A stretch of 64,000 bases of DNA from Epiperipatus broadwayi. Its lineage: Eukaryota > Onychophora > Udeonychophora > Euonychophora > Peripatidae. Of this stretch, positions 25,110 through 35,927 are shown in pieces; position 1 is the first letter of the stretch, and each line of letters opens with the position of its first letter. The stretch is taken from NCBI GenBank assembly GCA_028023455.1, contig JAQFVV010012495.1, positions 2,445,711 to 2,509,710 on the forward strand. The letters run 5' to 3'. Under the pieces are notes generated by a model. That model was given only the letters and a program-made list of their open reading frames with translations. It was not told the DNA's origin and did not search any database. Both the position numbers and the translations under genes were made by a program.

Positions 25110-25351
25110 TTACATTCAAATATCAGCCTTTCAAGCCAATTGTGCATGCACTTTGCGAGTATTAATAATAAATGAATACTTTTCCTTCCAATACAAGATA
25201 TAGTATTTATGCAGGAATAAAATGAATCACTTATTCCTACAACTCAAATGCTTATATATGAGCAAATCTGAAGTACTGGCAAGAAAAGTGTGAGGATAGA
25301 CTACTCACTTTAAATTACTATTTACAACGTCTGAATGAATGACGTCGGTGA
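25110..25351 (+). repeat. Family E repeat, duplicated copy 2
   Basis: Offset 336 bases from copy 1, with a 94-base spacer between them. The near-identity implies a recent segmental duplication. Confidence 0.9.
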
Positions 25352-25539
25352 TGCCATTCATTAATGGAAAACTTTTTGCATGCAGACAGTTTTAAATAAC
25401 ATTCAATGGCATAATTTTTGAAATGATTTATTTCATAGAATGTTTTGTTACTAACCGTATTACTTAAATCATTAATCTTCATCTTTTGTCAAAGCAACTT
25501 CCATAAGTACAAGATGAATTCCCATTAATTATATGTTGG

Positions 25540-25800
25540 ATGATTTCTAGCATCTAATGTTAACTAATGAATAATACCCTTAGAAAAATGTTAAACTTTC
25601 CCAATACATTTAACTGATAGTAATAGCATACAGGTTAGTATATAACATAACATTTTAAGTAATATTATTCTCCCCTTTTCTTCAGGTTTTTCTGGCCTGG
25701 TCAGTGACAGTACTAACATGGAAATCAACCTTGGATCATTATAATTGGGAATATTAAATTTAAGGTAATTCTCTAATAAAATGATTCATGGTCACATTCA
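25540..25800 (-). mobile_element. SINE family C, minus-strand copy
   Basis: Minus strand: AAGGTTGATTTCC (B-box-like), TAGTACTGTCACTGACCAGG, then the family tail with AACCTGTATGC and a diverged end. Confidence 0.6.
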
Positions 25801-26328
25801 GAGAAACATAGATTTCCATCTTTTATTCTGGCCTAAAATCTTAATATTAACAAAAAAACCTTTAACAGATTGAGATTTTTATATTCTTGGAAGTTTAATA
25901 AACTCAATTAAACAGACAAATATAACATAATTCAAAATAGGCATTTTTGATTTTCAAACCCCACGGCTCTTTATACATATTCTAATAATTCCTTAACAGT
26001 CATATTTTTTTTATTTAAAATTCCTATTTTATTTGAATTAAAATTCTTTGTCACAGTCTGTTATGTGCCATATACCTATTCATCTTTATGTTATTTCTCT
26101 TTTTTTCTCATATTTTCTTTCATCACAGCTTTATTTTATTTTTTTCTCTTTTTGTCAATGTTTTCATATCATCTATTCAAACCCAATGGCATATAATATC
26201 TCCATAAGTACATATCGGAACTCTTTTTCTCAATCTTTTTCATATTACTGTTCAAACCAAAGGTCATATAATATCTCCTTAAATACATATCAATATTCTT
26301 TTCTTTTCAAAATTTGATTTACTATATA
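25801..26328. other. No gene recognised
   Basis: T-rich. The ORF 26048-26317 is Phe/Ser/Tyr-rich and includes an imperfect duplication (GCATATAATATCTCC and GTCATATAATATCTCC), not a convincing protein. Confidence 0.4.
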
Positions 26329-26329
26329 T

Positions 26330-26383
<54 letters not shown>

Positions 26384-26390
26384 GACAATA

Positions 26391-26434
<44 letters not shown>
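26329..26434. repeat. (TC)n then (TA)n microsatellite
   Basis: About 44 bases of TC/CT followed by TATA...GACAATATA and about 35 bases of TA. It abuts the left end of the family A palindrome, whose natural ends are TA-rich. Confidence 0.95.
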
Positions 26435-26441
<7 letters not shown>

Positions 26442-26535
26442 CAAATATATTGTCTATAGTAAACTTAATGTAATTAGAAAGGACTTTAACTAAGTCTTTC
26501 AAGTTTCCTACAGCTATGCATTCCATTTTACACAA

Positions 26536-26639
26536 CTAGTACACATGACTTCATACATGTAAAAAAAAGATAAATAATTTCCAAGATACATATTTCTTGT
26601 GAACCAGCACTCATCAGTGATCCAGATCACCATCTCCTG
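26536..26639 (-). ncRNA. Hammerhead-like motif, family A, left arm
   Basis: Minus strand: CTGATGA, GTGCTGGTTCAC (stem II weakened), AAGAAA, ATATGT...ACATGTA. Stem I pairing is poor here (GATCA before the core, TGAAGTC after the cleavage triplet). Probably degenerate. Confidence 0.45.
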
Positions 26640-27180
26640 CATATATATACAATCAGTGCTCAGTTTATATTAAGATAATAAATCCTCAAACTTTAATGGA
26701 CAAGCTTCAATTTTCTCCAACATCTAACTCCTCAGCCACCCATATCATTGAAAATCTGATGATAGAAAACTCAAAGCCCCTGTTGATGCCAATTTTATTG
26801 TCATACCCATGTTGACTTTAAGTCATTCTGATCCCTCACATATAGGACCTTAATATAGTCCATTCAAACACACCAAAGAGAAATGGGCAGAATACAGGCT
26901 AAATGTGTAATATTCAAATATCTTCTGTATATTTGAATGGATGTCCTAAGGTCCTATATGAGAGGATATCAGAATAATTTAAAGTCAACATGGGTATAAC
27001 AATAATATTGGCATCAACAAGGGCTTTGAGTGTTCCATCATTGAATTTTCAATGATATGGTTGGCTGAAGAGTTGCAGGACAGAGAAGAATGAAGGTTTT
27101 TTTTCATATGTCCATTAAAGTTTGAAGATTTGCTATCAATATAAACTGAGCACTGGTTGTATATATGTGTAGGAAATGGT

Positions 27181-27262
27181 GATCAGGACCAACTGATGAG
27201 TGCTGGTTCAGTATGAAATATGTACTTTGGAGATCATTTATCTTTTTCACATGTATGTGGTC
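27181..27262 (+). ncRNA. Hammerhead-ribozyme-like motif, family A
   Basis: CTGATGA at 27193-27199. Stem II is GTGCTG/CAGTAT (6 bp with wobbles, 3-base loop), then GAAA at 27215-27218. Stem III is ATATGT/ACATGT (27218-27223 with 27249-27254). The cleavage triplet is GTA, ending 27255. Stem I is T-A, a bulged G, then TGGTC/GACCA. The topology is an open stem I (type I). A 25-base stem III loop and a G-U pair closing stem II are unusual. Confidence 0.6.
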
Positions 27263-27325
27263 ATGTGCATTGGTTGTGTAAAATGGTGTGCAGAGCCGTA
27301 GGGAGTTTGAAAGTCTGAGTTCAAG

Positions 27326-28214
27326 TATCTTTTAAATATATTTATATATGCGAAAATAAAGTCATTTATTTACTTATTATTATATAACCATGAAAATATC
27401 AATATATATAATAAATCCATAATGATTTATTTAATAAGTTTTGATTCAAATATAATAAGTTTTAAAGAAAGAAGTTATTAGAATATATATATAAAGCACA
27501 TTGTGGATTCTCGTAAATTTGCGTGCATTCAGCTTCTTTAATGCGACGTGTAACCTAATGTTTTTGCATTTTCTAATTCTATTCATGGCTCATAGATGTG
27601 TTTTTACTCTACTTATAATACTTTTATGTACTTTTTTTTAAGTACGTGCTTATGTGTAATTGCTTCCTTGTTTAGAATCTTTAATATTAGTTTTAATGGT
27701 TTTTTATTTTTATTTTTTTGTAATTAGTACATTATCGGCGTATCTTAAATTATTTATAATTATTCTGTGCTTTAAGGTTTTTCTCTTCGCATATTTTAAA
27801 ATCTTTTCCATTAATTTTTTCAAATATATAACAAATAAACTTGATAAGATCTTTCAATTTTTAATTAATTGCATCCATATTTTATCACTGCTGTTCTTGA
27901 ATTATCATACATTTATATTTTAGAAGATTAAATAGTTTATTATTTATTCTATATGCTTAAACTTTGATCAAGTTGCCTTTCCGTCAACGTTTTCAAAAAC
28001 GTTTTAATAGTTAGAAAAACATGAAATAGTTTTGTTTCTTCTTCTGGATTTCTCTGCCCAGAATATAAACTAGTCGGTATATGATACTGATTTTTCTTAA
28101 AAAATATCTAACTCAGTCAAGGAGTGATTTTATTTGAATATTTTTGTCTTGTTTTTGTTGTATTTAGTATTGATCTATAATTTAGTTATTTTACCTTCTT
28201 TCCATAACAATTTC
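27326..28214. other. No gene recognised
   Basis: T-rich. The ORF 27660-27923 is hydrophobic only because of T-rich codons; no other support. Confidence 0.4.
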
Positions 28215-28262
28215 AATCTGTTGTCAAGGCAACTTCCTTTTATATATATATATTCAATTCAC
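28215..28262. repeat. Fragment of foldback family D
   Basis: CTGTTGTCAAGGCAACTTCC, the complement of the GTTGCCTTGACAACA block seen at 38149 and 40229 and related to the arms at 59.0-59.3 kb. Confidence 0.55.
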
Positions 28263-28857
28263 CAGTTACTCTGTCATTCCTAGGACTTCTACTCTTCTTT
28301 AAATTATTTACAATTAGTGTAGCTATTCCTAGTAAAATATCATCTTTATTGCAGTAAGATTCAATAAGCTCTTTCAAAATGTTCTCCAATATCTTTTTTT
28401 ATTGATATAAGCGTTCGATAATTCAAAATAGTAATCTGATCTTCACTTCAAAATTTAATTTTCACTAATCAGCATTTGTTTTAAATATTCATTTGTTAAT
28501 TTTTCATATACATTCGCCAATAATTTTTTTTATATCTGCTATTCATTTTCCTTATCTCATTGTATTTGACTTATGGCTGCTGTTCTTGAAGTTTGGCATT
28601 GCCTTTCATTTTATGTTAGCTTCAATGTTTCTTGTGGTATCCAATGTATCCTAATATTTATTCTTCTGATACAATTTGAAAACAGCTTTCTTTAAAATTT
28701 TATTAATATTTTCACTTGTTGAATATTTTTGATTGCATTTTTGACTTTCTTCTTAAGCACTGACTATTAATTTTCAATTAGTTGTATCTCTTCTATCAAG
28801 ATCAAATCTTTTTCTATAAGAATATTCATTTTTTTTTTCTATTCATTCTTTAAACAA

Positions 28858-28960
28858 CTAAAGCAGCATATGTTTACCATTTCTTATGCTCACATAATCT
28901 TTTAAAACAATAACATAAGAAATGGTAATCACATGCTGTTTTAGTGATTTAATACCAATT
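28858..28960. repeat. Short inverted repeat
   Basis: CTAAAGCAGCATATG...ACCATTTCTTATG pairs with CATAAGAAATGGTAATCACATGCTGTTTTAG. The arm resembles the CATGTGATG 3' tail of family B. Confidence 0.7.
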
Positions 28961-29129
28961 CTGACCAAAGAATGTTAGTGACTATGATTATTAAAAAATC
29001 AATTACCCCAAAATGTATAGATATGAAATAAATTCAGATCTATATGATTATACAAGTGAATTTGATTGGATTGAAAACATTAATGTGTTTTTGTTTTGGG
29101 CTCATAGTTTTATAGTTAACTGAAAAGAT

Positions 29130-29360
29130 AAAAGGTGGCTGTTGGAAGGTTGTATTAGATCAAGAGATCTAAAGCTGTGCTCTCAGATCCAAAACTTCTC
29201 ATTGATGAAGGCCCACAAGCTAGAAGCTAGTTTGGGGGTGTTGGATGAGTACATACTAGATAGGAACTTTGTTGCTCAAATCTTCTAGCATCCATCGATT
29301 ACTATGGATTGAATTGTGTGACATTACTGTATGGAAATAATAGTTAGTTATATTTACAGT
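29130..29360 (+). mobile_element. Ribozyme-bearing repeat family B, mutated core
   Basis: All family blocks are present. The core reads TTGATGA and GAAG in place of CTGATGA and GAAA, so ribozyme function is expected to be lost. It is followed by the ACTGTATGGAAATA end block. Confidence 0.75.
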
Positions 29361-29920
29361 TACTAAAGGCATAATCTAAATTCATGTTTACCCGTTAAAT
29401 AGTATAGCTATTCTTCTAAAGATTGATGCTTTTTCTAACATTTAATATTGTGTCTATCATGTCTTTTTCTGTTTTACATTATTCAGACTCCATGTTCACT
29501 TTTCACTGCTCTTCTAAAATCATATAGCATGAATTGTAATACTATATTTTAAAGCAAATTTTTTTTACTATATTCACTTGTTTTGTCCTATGCTGTTTAG
29601 TATAGCACTATGAATATGCGGTCCTAAGATGGATTCCAATGCTGACGTTTCCAGTATCCAAACTTCTTCTGAATTCTCAAGTAATAAAGCCTTTTTAACA
29701 TTTTAATAATATCTTCATAAAATGTATGATCACAAATTAGATTCAGATTTCTGTAAAAGTGTTCTATCTCATCATGTATATCATTCAATGTACAGGTGTA
29801 AACTCAAATTATTGTGAAAATAAGTGTTATTACAATAGTTGCTATTATTCTTATATTAATGATTAATTTTTCATCAGTAAATCTACCATTTTCTTTTATA
29901 AAGCTTTTATTTAACTTTTG

Positions 29921-30418
29921 GTTGTATTTATATATTGGACTATTGTCATCATCTAATATTAAGTATTGAATATCTTTAGAAAAATTTAATTTTATTTAAA
30001 TTTTCCAATTACATTCAATTGTCAGTAATAGCTCACAGGTTAGTATATGCACAATGTTTTGAGATGTATTATTCTCCTGTGTTCTTCAGATGTTGCTGGC
30101 CTGACCAGCAATAGCACTAGTATGAGAATCGAATATGGGTGTTTAGTTCTTGAATATTGAAATTTTAAGGGTGGTTAGAGCATTATCTTAAAATTCAATA
30201 TTCAAGAATCTAAGGGTCCAGATTCAATTCCTATGCTAATACTGTCACTGTTCAATCCGGCAAAATCTGAAAAAGAGAGAATAATATCTCTTAAAACATT
30301 CTGCATATATTAACCTGTGTGATGTAAATGGAAAATTTAAATAAAGTTATATTTTTCTTAAGACATTCAATACTTAATATTAGATGATGGAAATAGTCCA
30401 ATATATAAATACAATTAA
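29921..30418. mobile_element. SINE family C, about 500-bp inverted dimer
   Basis: The left arm starts TTGTATTTATATATTGGACT and the right arm ends in its complement; arms are about 220 bases, centred near 30175. The right arm has GGTTAGAGCA (A-box-like), GTCCAGATTCAATTCC (B-box-like) and ATGCTAATACTGTCACTG. Whole-element inverted dimers of a tRNA-type SINE are unusual. Confidence 0.85.
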
Positions 30419-31199
30419 AATACTATCGTCACAAACTTTCCGGAATCATTTATTTAACTTTGTTTGTATAGATAGATCTTGTAATTTAACTTTCATATAC
30501 TTTCCAATTTCTAATCTAGTTGAGACTTTCATATATATGTATTCCTGATGACAATCCTTTTTTTAAGAGTTTGCAAGCAATTTTAGTAAAAAATTAGTGA
30601 AAAAAATAAATTTTAAAATTTTATGTGTGATATTGATGGTAGCAGAGTTAGTGACATTTCTTTTAACATAACCTCATTGAAAACTTGGAAATTTTAAATT
30701 TTATATGGGATTCATTTTAAAGATGTGCAATTTTGTTCAATATCTTCAAAATATAAATTAAGTAAACTTATCTCATTTTGATAATCATATTACAAGTATA
30801 TAACTAAAAAGTAAAAAATAAAAAATGTATAAAAAATTATATTTATATAATTGCTTTGAAAAGTAAAAAAATTAATTTTCTTCAGCTTTCACAAATAAAT
30901 GTATGAAATTGAATTGCTAGCTGAAGAGAGCTTGAATGTCTGAGTTCAAGTCCCTTATGGTTACAAATATAAATGTTTAATTTTAAATAATCTTTTATAG
31001 AAGCAATGGGTTTCCAACTACTCATTAAAAAAAAGATTAAAAATTTTTTTTTTTTTTAAAATATAAAATTATTTTGTGTATGACTGTGGTTATTAATTCA
31101 ATTTTTTAAAAAAAAAAATATGAAAAATGTTCTCATAATTTTGAATAAGTAAAAAATTACTTTCTTCTTACCATGGCTATGCCATCTAGTTGGTTTGTA
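30419..31199. other. No gene recognised
   Basis: AT-rich. A GTCTGAGTTCAAGTCCC string at 30930-30950 is a family A end fragment. Confidence 0.45.
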
Positions 31200-31390
31200 G
31201 CATTTAATATAATTTTTATCCAGTACTGTCTAATCCAATATCCCTAGACTAATTTCAGACTTATGGCTTTCATAAGCTAGAAAATAGTCTGAAGATATCA
31301 GATAGAACAATATTGAATAAGGATTTATTAAGCATTACTATTTAGCACCTATTGAATATTATCATTTACCCTACACTATATAATCATGGT
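31200..31390. mobile_element. Family B repeat, degenerate inverted copy
   Basis: CCAATATCCCTAGACTAATTTC on one side and AAGCTAGAAAATAGTCTGAAGATATC on the other are opposite-strand versions of the family core, giving a short foldback. Neither side has an intact CTGATGA. Confidence 0.55.
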
Positions 31391-31908
31391 GAAAAAGAAT
31401 TTACTACTGAATTGTATTATATAAGCTGGTGTCATGTGATGTAGTATTCATTTATTAATTTTGAATAAGAAAAGAGATTGTTTTCAGATCTAAGAGTATT
31501 TAAAAGAATATGGTTAAATTTTTATATTATTTAGTTGTTGTTTTTTTTTTCAATTTCACAATAATAATAAAAATTACTGCAATTTACATAAAGTAATTTT
31601 ATTAAAAATATATTTACAAAATATACATATACAATTAAAATAATTGATGAATCATGATTTGTTATCCATAAAAACAGTGATGATAAACTACAGGCTACTT
31701 TTTAAAAAACATTATATATTTATAATTTAATTATGGGAGTTGAAATATCAATGAGATCTATTCTCATCAAAAAGTTTTAAAATATCCAACCATGTGATGC
31801 AGAACATAGAATTGTCATATATGATTATATAGTACATGTATTTTTAAGTTAATGTCATCCGTTTTGGAAAAATATAATTTACAATTTGATGAATGATGCT
31901 AAACAACA

Positions 31909-31914
31909 TTTATT
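31909..31914 (-). promoter_or_regulatory. Possible polyadenylation signal
   Basis: AATAAA on the minus strand about 93 bases after the stop of the membrane-protein gene. In sequence this AT-rich the match could be chance. Confidence 0.25.
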
Positions 31915-32006
31915 TTAACTGAATGAATGAGTTTATGAGTATAATCGTATATAAGTATGAATGAAGCGAAATCTTCACATATAAAAATATCAGTTAATTG
32001 TCACTG

Positions 32007-32117
32007 TTAGCTTGATGAAAGAGTTGATCTGTGAGAATCTTCCAGAACTATCTGATCTTTATAAATTAGTTCATATTGTACAGCTTGTTGATAAGATGGA
32101 AGAGCATTGAAATCACC
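32007..32117 (-). CDS. Terminal coding exon of single-pass membrane protein (LPxY tail)
   Basis: The exon follows an acceptor (TTATTATTTTTAG, AG at 32119-32118) in phase 0 and encodes 36 residues and a stop (TTA at 32007-32009 on the plus strand). It begins GDFNALPSYQQAVQYE and ends with a Ser-rich tail. LPSY is an LPxY motif, which like PPxY can bind WW domains of Nedd4-type ubiquitin ligases. It joins in frame to the exon at 34295-34496, whose last codons (EEE) meet the phase-0 donor GAG|GTAATG. The intron is 2,177 bases. The repeated motif spacing (PPSYENAI, then LPSYQQAV) makes chance assembly unlikely. The protein family is not recognised. Confidence 0.85.
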   Translation of the reverse strand, partial: GDFNALPSYQQAVQYELIYKDQIVLEDSHRSTLSSS

Positions 32118-34294
32118 CTAAAAATAATAAACTTAATTAATAACATTATATAACAAAAGCATTAGACACAATAATATTGACAAGTATATTAAATATATAT
32201 TCTCCAAATATATATGAATATAAAGTATAGCTAAGAAAAGTATTTATCAATTACTTTATTGACAGTATAGCTTTACGTTCTAATGGTTTATTATTAATAT
32301 CATAAACGAAAATATATTTGTTTTATATTATTGCCACCATAACAAAGACTACATAAATATTATATACACAGCACTTGCAAATAGAACCCTATATCAAACT
32401 ATTTCCTGAAACACTATTGTACTAGATTTAAACATAATAAATCAGCAGGTTATTTTTACTAATCCCTCCTCCCTCTCTAAGGAATCTAATGATTAAAGTT
32501 ATTATATGTTTTTCTATGGTTAACTTTATTTTATTATGTATAACTTTATATATATTGAACACATACTTAGATATATAAATAGATAAGTAGAAAAATAGAG
32601 AATAAATAAAAAGAGAGAAAACATAAGGAAATAGACTGATAGATAGAGAGGTAGATAGATATATCAGTAAATAATTAAGTAGTAAAGTAAGTATATTGGA
32701 GAGTTGATAGGTAGGAAGATGGATAGATAGGCAGATAGATAGCTAAGGAATTAAGTAGATAGGGTGACAGATAAATAGTCAAAGCAAGCAGATATATAGA
32801 TAGAAATATATAGATGAATAGTTAGGTAGATATATAGTGACAAATTGATAAACAGACATGTAAGCAAAAAGATAGATAGATAGGTAAAGAAATACACAAG
32901 AAAAAGTATATATGATGATAGAAAGATGTATAGATAATCAACCATTATAAAATAAAAATGTTATAATTAAAATTTCAGGTCATGTTCAGTTATACACTAC
33001 TAAATCTCTGATTCAGTATTTTATTAGAATGAGCATGCCCCAGGCTTACTTTGTTTTTCTTTTTTCCATCATTTGATTTATGACATACAACACACTAATT
33101 TCTTGAGAGGATAGGGTTCTTTTGCTGACATTATTATTGTTTTAAAAATACATAAAGTTTGGTAGTTTTTTTTTTTTTAATATATCATTAGAAGAGTAAA
33201 AGATTGACTTTATTAGGATGTCATATTTTAAATAATTAAAAGACAGAATGTAAGGCAGCAATTAATTATAAATGAAAACTGAATATTGCTATGAATAAGT
33301 CAGTATTTACTCTGTTGGTTTATGCCATGGTTGAACAGTGAAAACTAGAGTTGCATTCTGAAAGTTAAAAAAAAAAAAAGCTCTAATCGATCAATTTAAT
33401 AGAACTATTGCACTCAAATATCATATGACTTTCCATAAAACTAACATTATGATTATAGTCAGTAGTCAATGGTAGTGAATGCTGTATTTTTTATCATAAT
33501 TAACTACTGGAGAATCATATTACAAATTTTAATAACTTCATCACAATTGAATCCATAACACTATTAGTATTTATGCTTAAGGAAATACATTTCTGCATAC
33601 AAATATTAAATACATTTTTAGTAAAAGAAGTCAGATATCTATCAATCAACCAGAAAAAAAATTACTACTATTCACAAACTTTGGTAGATAGATTGACATT
33701 AATCTAAATTTCACTATTATTAATACAAATTCCATGATCACTAATCCAAATTCCATTATCAGTAATCCAAATTTCCTATCATTAATCCAAATGCCACTAC
33801 CATTGATCTAAATTCTACTAATTAAAAAACTATTAACCAGACAAAATTATAAAATACTACTGTTTTAATTATTATTGTGTATAATTCTTTTGTACCTTAA
33901 GCTATTATAGTGTTTCATTATTAAAAGTATATATATTAAATTAAAGAAGTTTTTTTTTTTTTTAAAAAAAAAAAAAAAGAGTTTTATTGCAGTTTGAATT
34001 TATAATGGTAGGAGAGAGAGATATGGTTGAAATGTGAAAAATCCAAAACTCAAAAAAAGAAATCCTGGAATTAGGGATATTGGATTAATAACATTATTTT
34101 AATCTCTATATTAATGCTATTTTTGGCTAATATACTTTTTTATGATTAAAATATTAAATATGTTTTGAATATTAAGATCAGAAAATATGAGAAACAGTTG
34201 TTTTCCATAGTAATTAAACATCTATTCTACTTTATTTTAAAACATTGTTATGATAATAAGTTTTGCTTTACTATTACTTTTATGTGATCATTAC
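32118..34294 (-). other. Intron of the membrane-protein gene
   Basis: GT donor at 34294-34293 and AG acceptor at 32119-32118 (minus strand). It contains a degenerate GATA-type tetranucleotide tract at 32570-32940 and A/T runs, with no further coding signal. Confidence 0.8.
32570..32940. repeat. Degenerate (GATA)n-like tract
   Basis: Many AGATAGATAG and TAGGTAGATA strings interspersed with point changes. The Ile/Tyr/Leu-rich minus ORF at 32751-32945 is a product of the repeat. Confidence 0.8.
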
Positions 34295-34496
34295 CTCTTC
34301 TTCTACTCTTAATTGGATAGCATTTTCATAGGAAGGTGGTTTGTCATTTGTTTTTGGTTTGGCTTTAAAGCTTGGAGAATTCATTCCATTGTTGGACATC
34401 TCTCCTGCTAGCATTTCACTTACAGTTGAAATTCGATGGCCATTATTATCAAAGTCCAATCTATTTTCTGCATCGTGATTATTAGTCAAAGTTTTT
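34295..34496 (-). CDS. Cytoplasmic-tail exon with PPxY motif
   Basis: A 202-base exon. Acceptor CTTTTTAG ends at 34497. The first base completes an AG|A arginine codon begun in the exon at 44689, and 67 codons follow to GAG at the donor GTAATG (34294). The sequence is hydrophilic and Asn/Ser-rich, with SEMLAGEMSNNGMNSPSFKA, a basic KAKPKTNDK stretch, then KPPSYENAIQLRVEEE. PPSY is a class I WW-domain ligand, typical of adaptors and receptors that recruit Nedd4-family E3 ligases; that role is inferred. Because the codon is split, no ATG is needed in this exon; the Met often chosen as a start is internal. Confidence 0.88.
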
Positions 34497-35491
34497 CTAA
34501 AAAGGATAATTATGTTCTATATATAATATACGACCAATATGTAATAAACAGTAAAATAGAATTAAATTATAATAACTATCTATTAAACTTTTAATATATA
34601 CACCTCAGTCTCATTTTATGCGGATTATTTTAATGCAATTTTGAAGTTATGCGATTCATGTTTTTTCTTAATATCTTTCATATTTTATTATACTTATTAG
34701 ATATCAAGAAATTTAAATTATTAATAACTTATTTTGACTTGAAATCCTTTTTTTTCCTCAAAAAATATAATGTTATATTAGCAGCTAACGTGAATATGGC
34801 CTGAAGCTGTATTTAGAATTTTAGCTTCTATGTAAATAACCTACTTATACTAATGAGTAAGTAATAATAATAGATTTATATGTATGTATAAACATAACGC
34901 AATAAATATTCAAAAATTTTAAACTTTTAAAGCATATTTTGTTAAATATTAACAGAAATAAATATTTTTTTAAATTTTTAAAATAAATAATAACAAAAAT
35001 TTTATTGATTTTATAAACCGAAAATAATCTTTCTAATGATAATGTATAACCTTTTTGTTTTGATTCCATCTCAATTTTTTAATATAGAAACAGAAAACCA
35101 TTAACATAGCACAAGACTGAAAGTGGCGCTAGTTGTACATTACATCAAGAATTTGATTTCTTACTAGTTCACAAACGAACACATATTATCTAATAGTGGT
35201 AATGATTAAAAAAATACATGAAAAAATGTAAAATTAATACTGTAGTTAATAAAAAAAGTAAAAAAAGTTTGTCTTGTATTAACTTTTTTCAAATATTTGA
35301 AATTTTTTATTAGTCATACTTTATTTCCTTAGTTTTTTTAATGCAAATTTTAAAGTAATTTTTCCTTGTTGCTTTGCTTTTATGCCAATTTCGAAAATTA
35401 CAGAACCTATCCTTCATTTTCAAAGTAAGTTATGTTTATTTTTGTGCGCATTTTTTAAGGAACCTATCTGATGCATAAAATGAGACCCAGG

Positions 35492-35927
35492 TGTATATGG
35501 TATATGAGCACAGACTTTCACATGACCCACCACTCACCATTTAATACATATATGTCCTGTACATGAGGGGTCAGACTGACTTTAGGTCAACATGGGTGTG
35601 ATGAGAATCTTGGCCTCAGGGTCACCTTTGAGCATTCCATCATCAGATTGTCAATTGGATGGATGGTTGAAGAGTTGGAGTGTGGAGTAGATTGAAGCCT
35701 GTCCATTAAAGTATGAAGATTGGCTATCTTAATATATATCTGAGGACTTTTTGCATATATGTGTAGAGATCATAATCTAGACCAACTGACGATTGCTGGT
35801 TTAGCATGAAATGTGTATATTGGTGACTATTTAACTTTTCGACATATATGTGTTCAAGTGTATCAGTATTGTGAGATAGAGTGGTGAGTGGTGGGTCATG
35901 TGAAAATCTGTGTTCATATACCCTATA
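35492..35927 (+). mobile_element. Ribozyme-bearing repeat family A with 40-bp terminal inverted repeats
   Basis: The ends GGTATATGAGCACAGACTTT and AAATCTGTGTTCATATACC, continuing through CACATGACCCACCACTCACC, are inverted over about 40 bases. The interior follows the right arm of the 26.5-27.3 kb element (AACATGGGTGTGATGAGAAT, TCCATTAAAGTATGAAGATT) and carries a hammerhead-like motif. Transposon-like termini suggest either DNA-level movement or loss of one arm of a longer foldback. Confidence 0.75.
35780..35855 (+). ncRNA. Hammerhead-like motif, family A
   Basis: CTGACGA at 35786-35792, stem II TTGCT/AGCAT, GAAA at 35808-35811. Stem III is ATGTGT/ACATAT, where two positions differ from the 27.2-kb copy yet still pair. 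Triplet ATA. Stem I is GACCA with TGTTC, interrupted by a mismatch. The G-U pair at the base of stem II has become U-U, so activity is doubtful. Confidence 0.5.

Larger units (their letters stand above)
26478..27325. mobile_element. Ribozyme-bearing repeat family A, 848-bp inverted dimer
   Basis: The two arms (about 26478-26870 and 26930-27325) are reverse complements with scattered differences, joined by a spacer of about 60 bases. Landmarks read outward in each arm: TATAGGACCTTA, AACATGGGTAT, AGGGCTTTGAGTGTTCCATC, TGAAGAGTT, TCCATTAAAGTTTGA, the hammerhead core, CACATGTATG, and GTCTGAGTTCAAG (pol III B-box-like) near the end. Each arm therefore carries one ribozyme motif, pointing outward. 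No coding sequence is present. Confidence 0.85.

Noticed and set aside
34280-34489. Single-exon start at the internal Met of the PPxY exon
   Set aside because: The upstream acceptor, split Arg codon and TM exon show that it is an internal exon; no independent start is needed.
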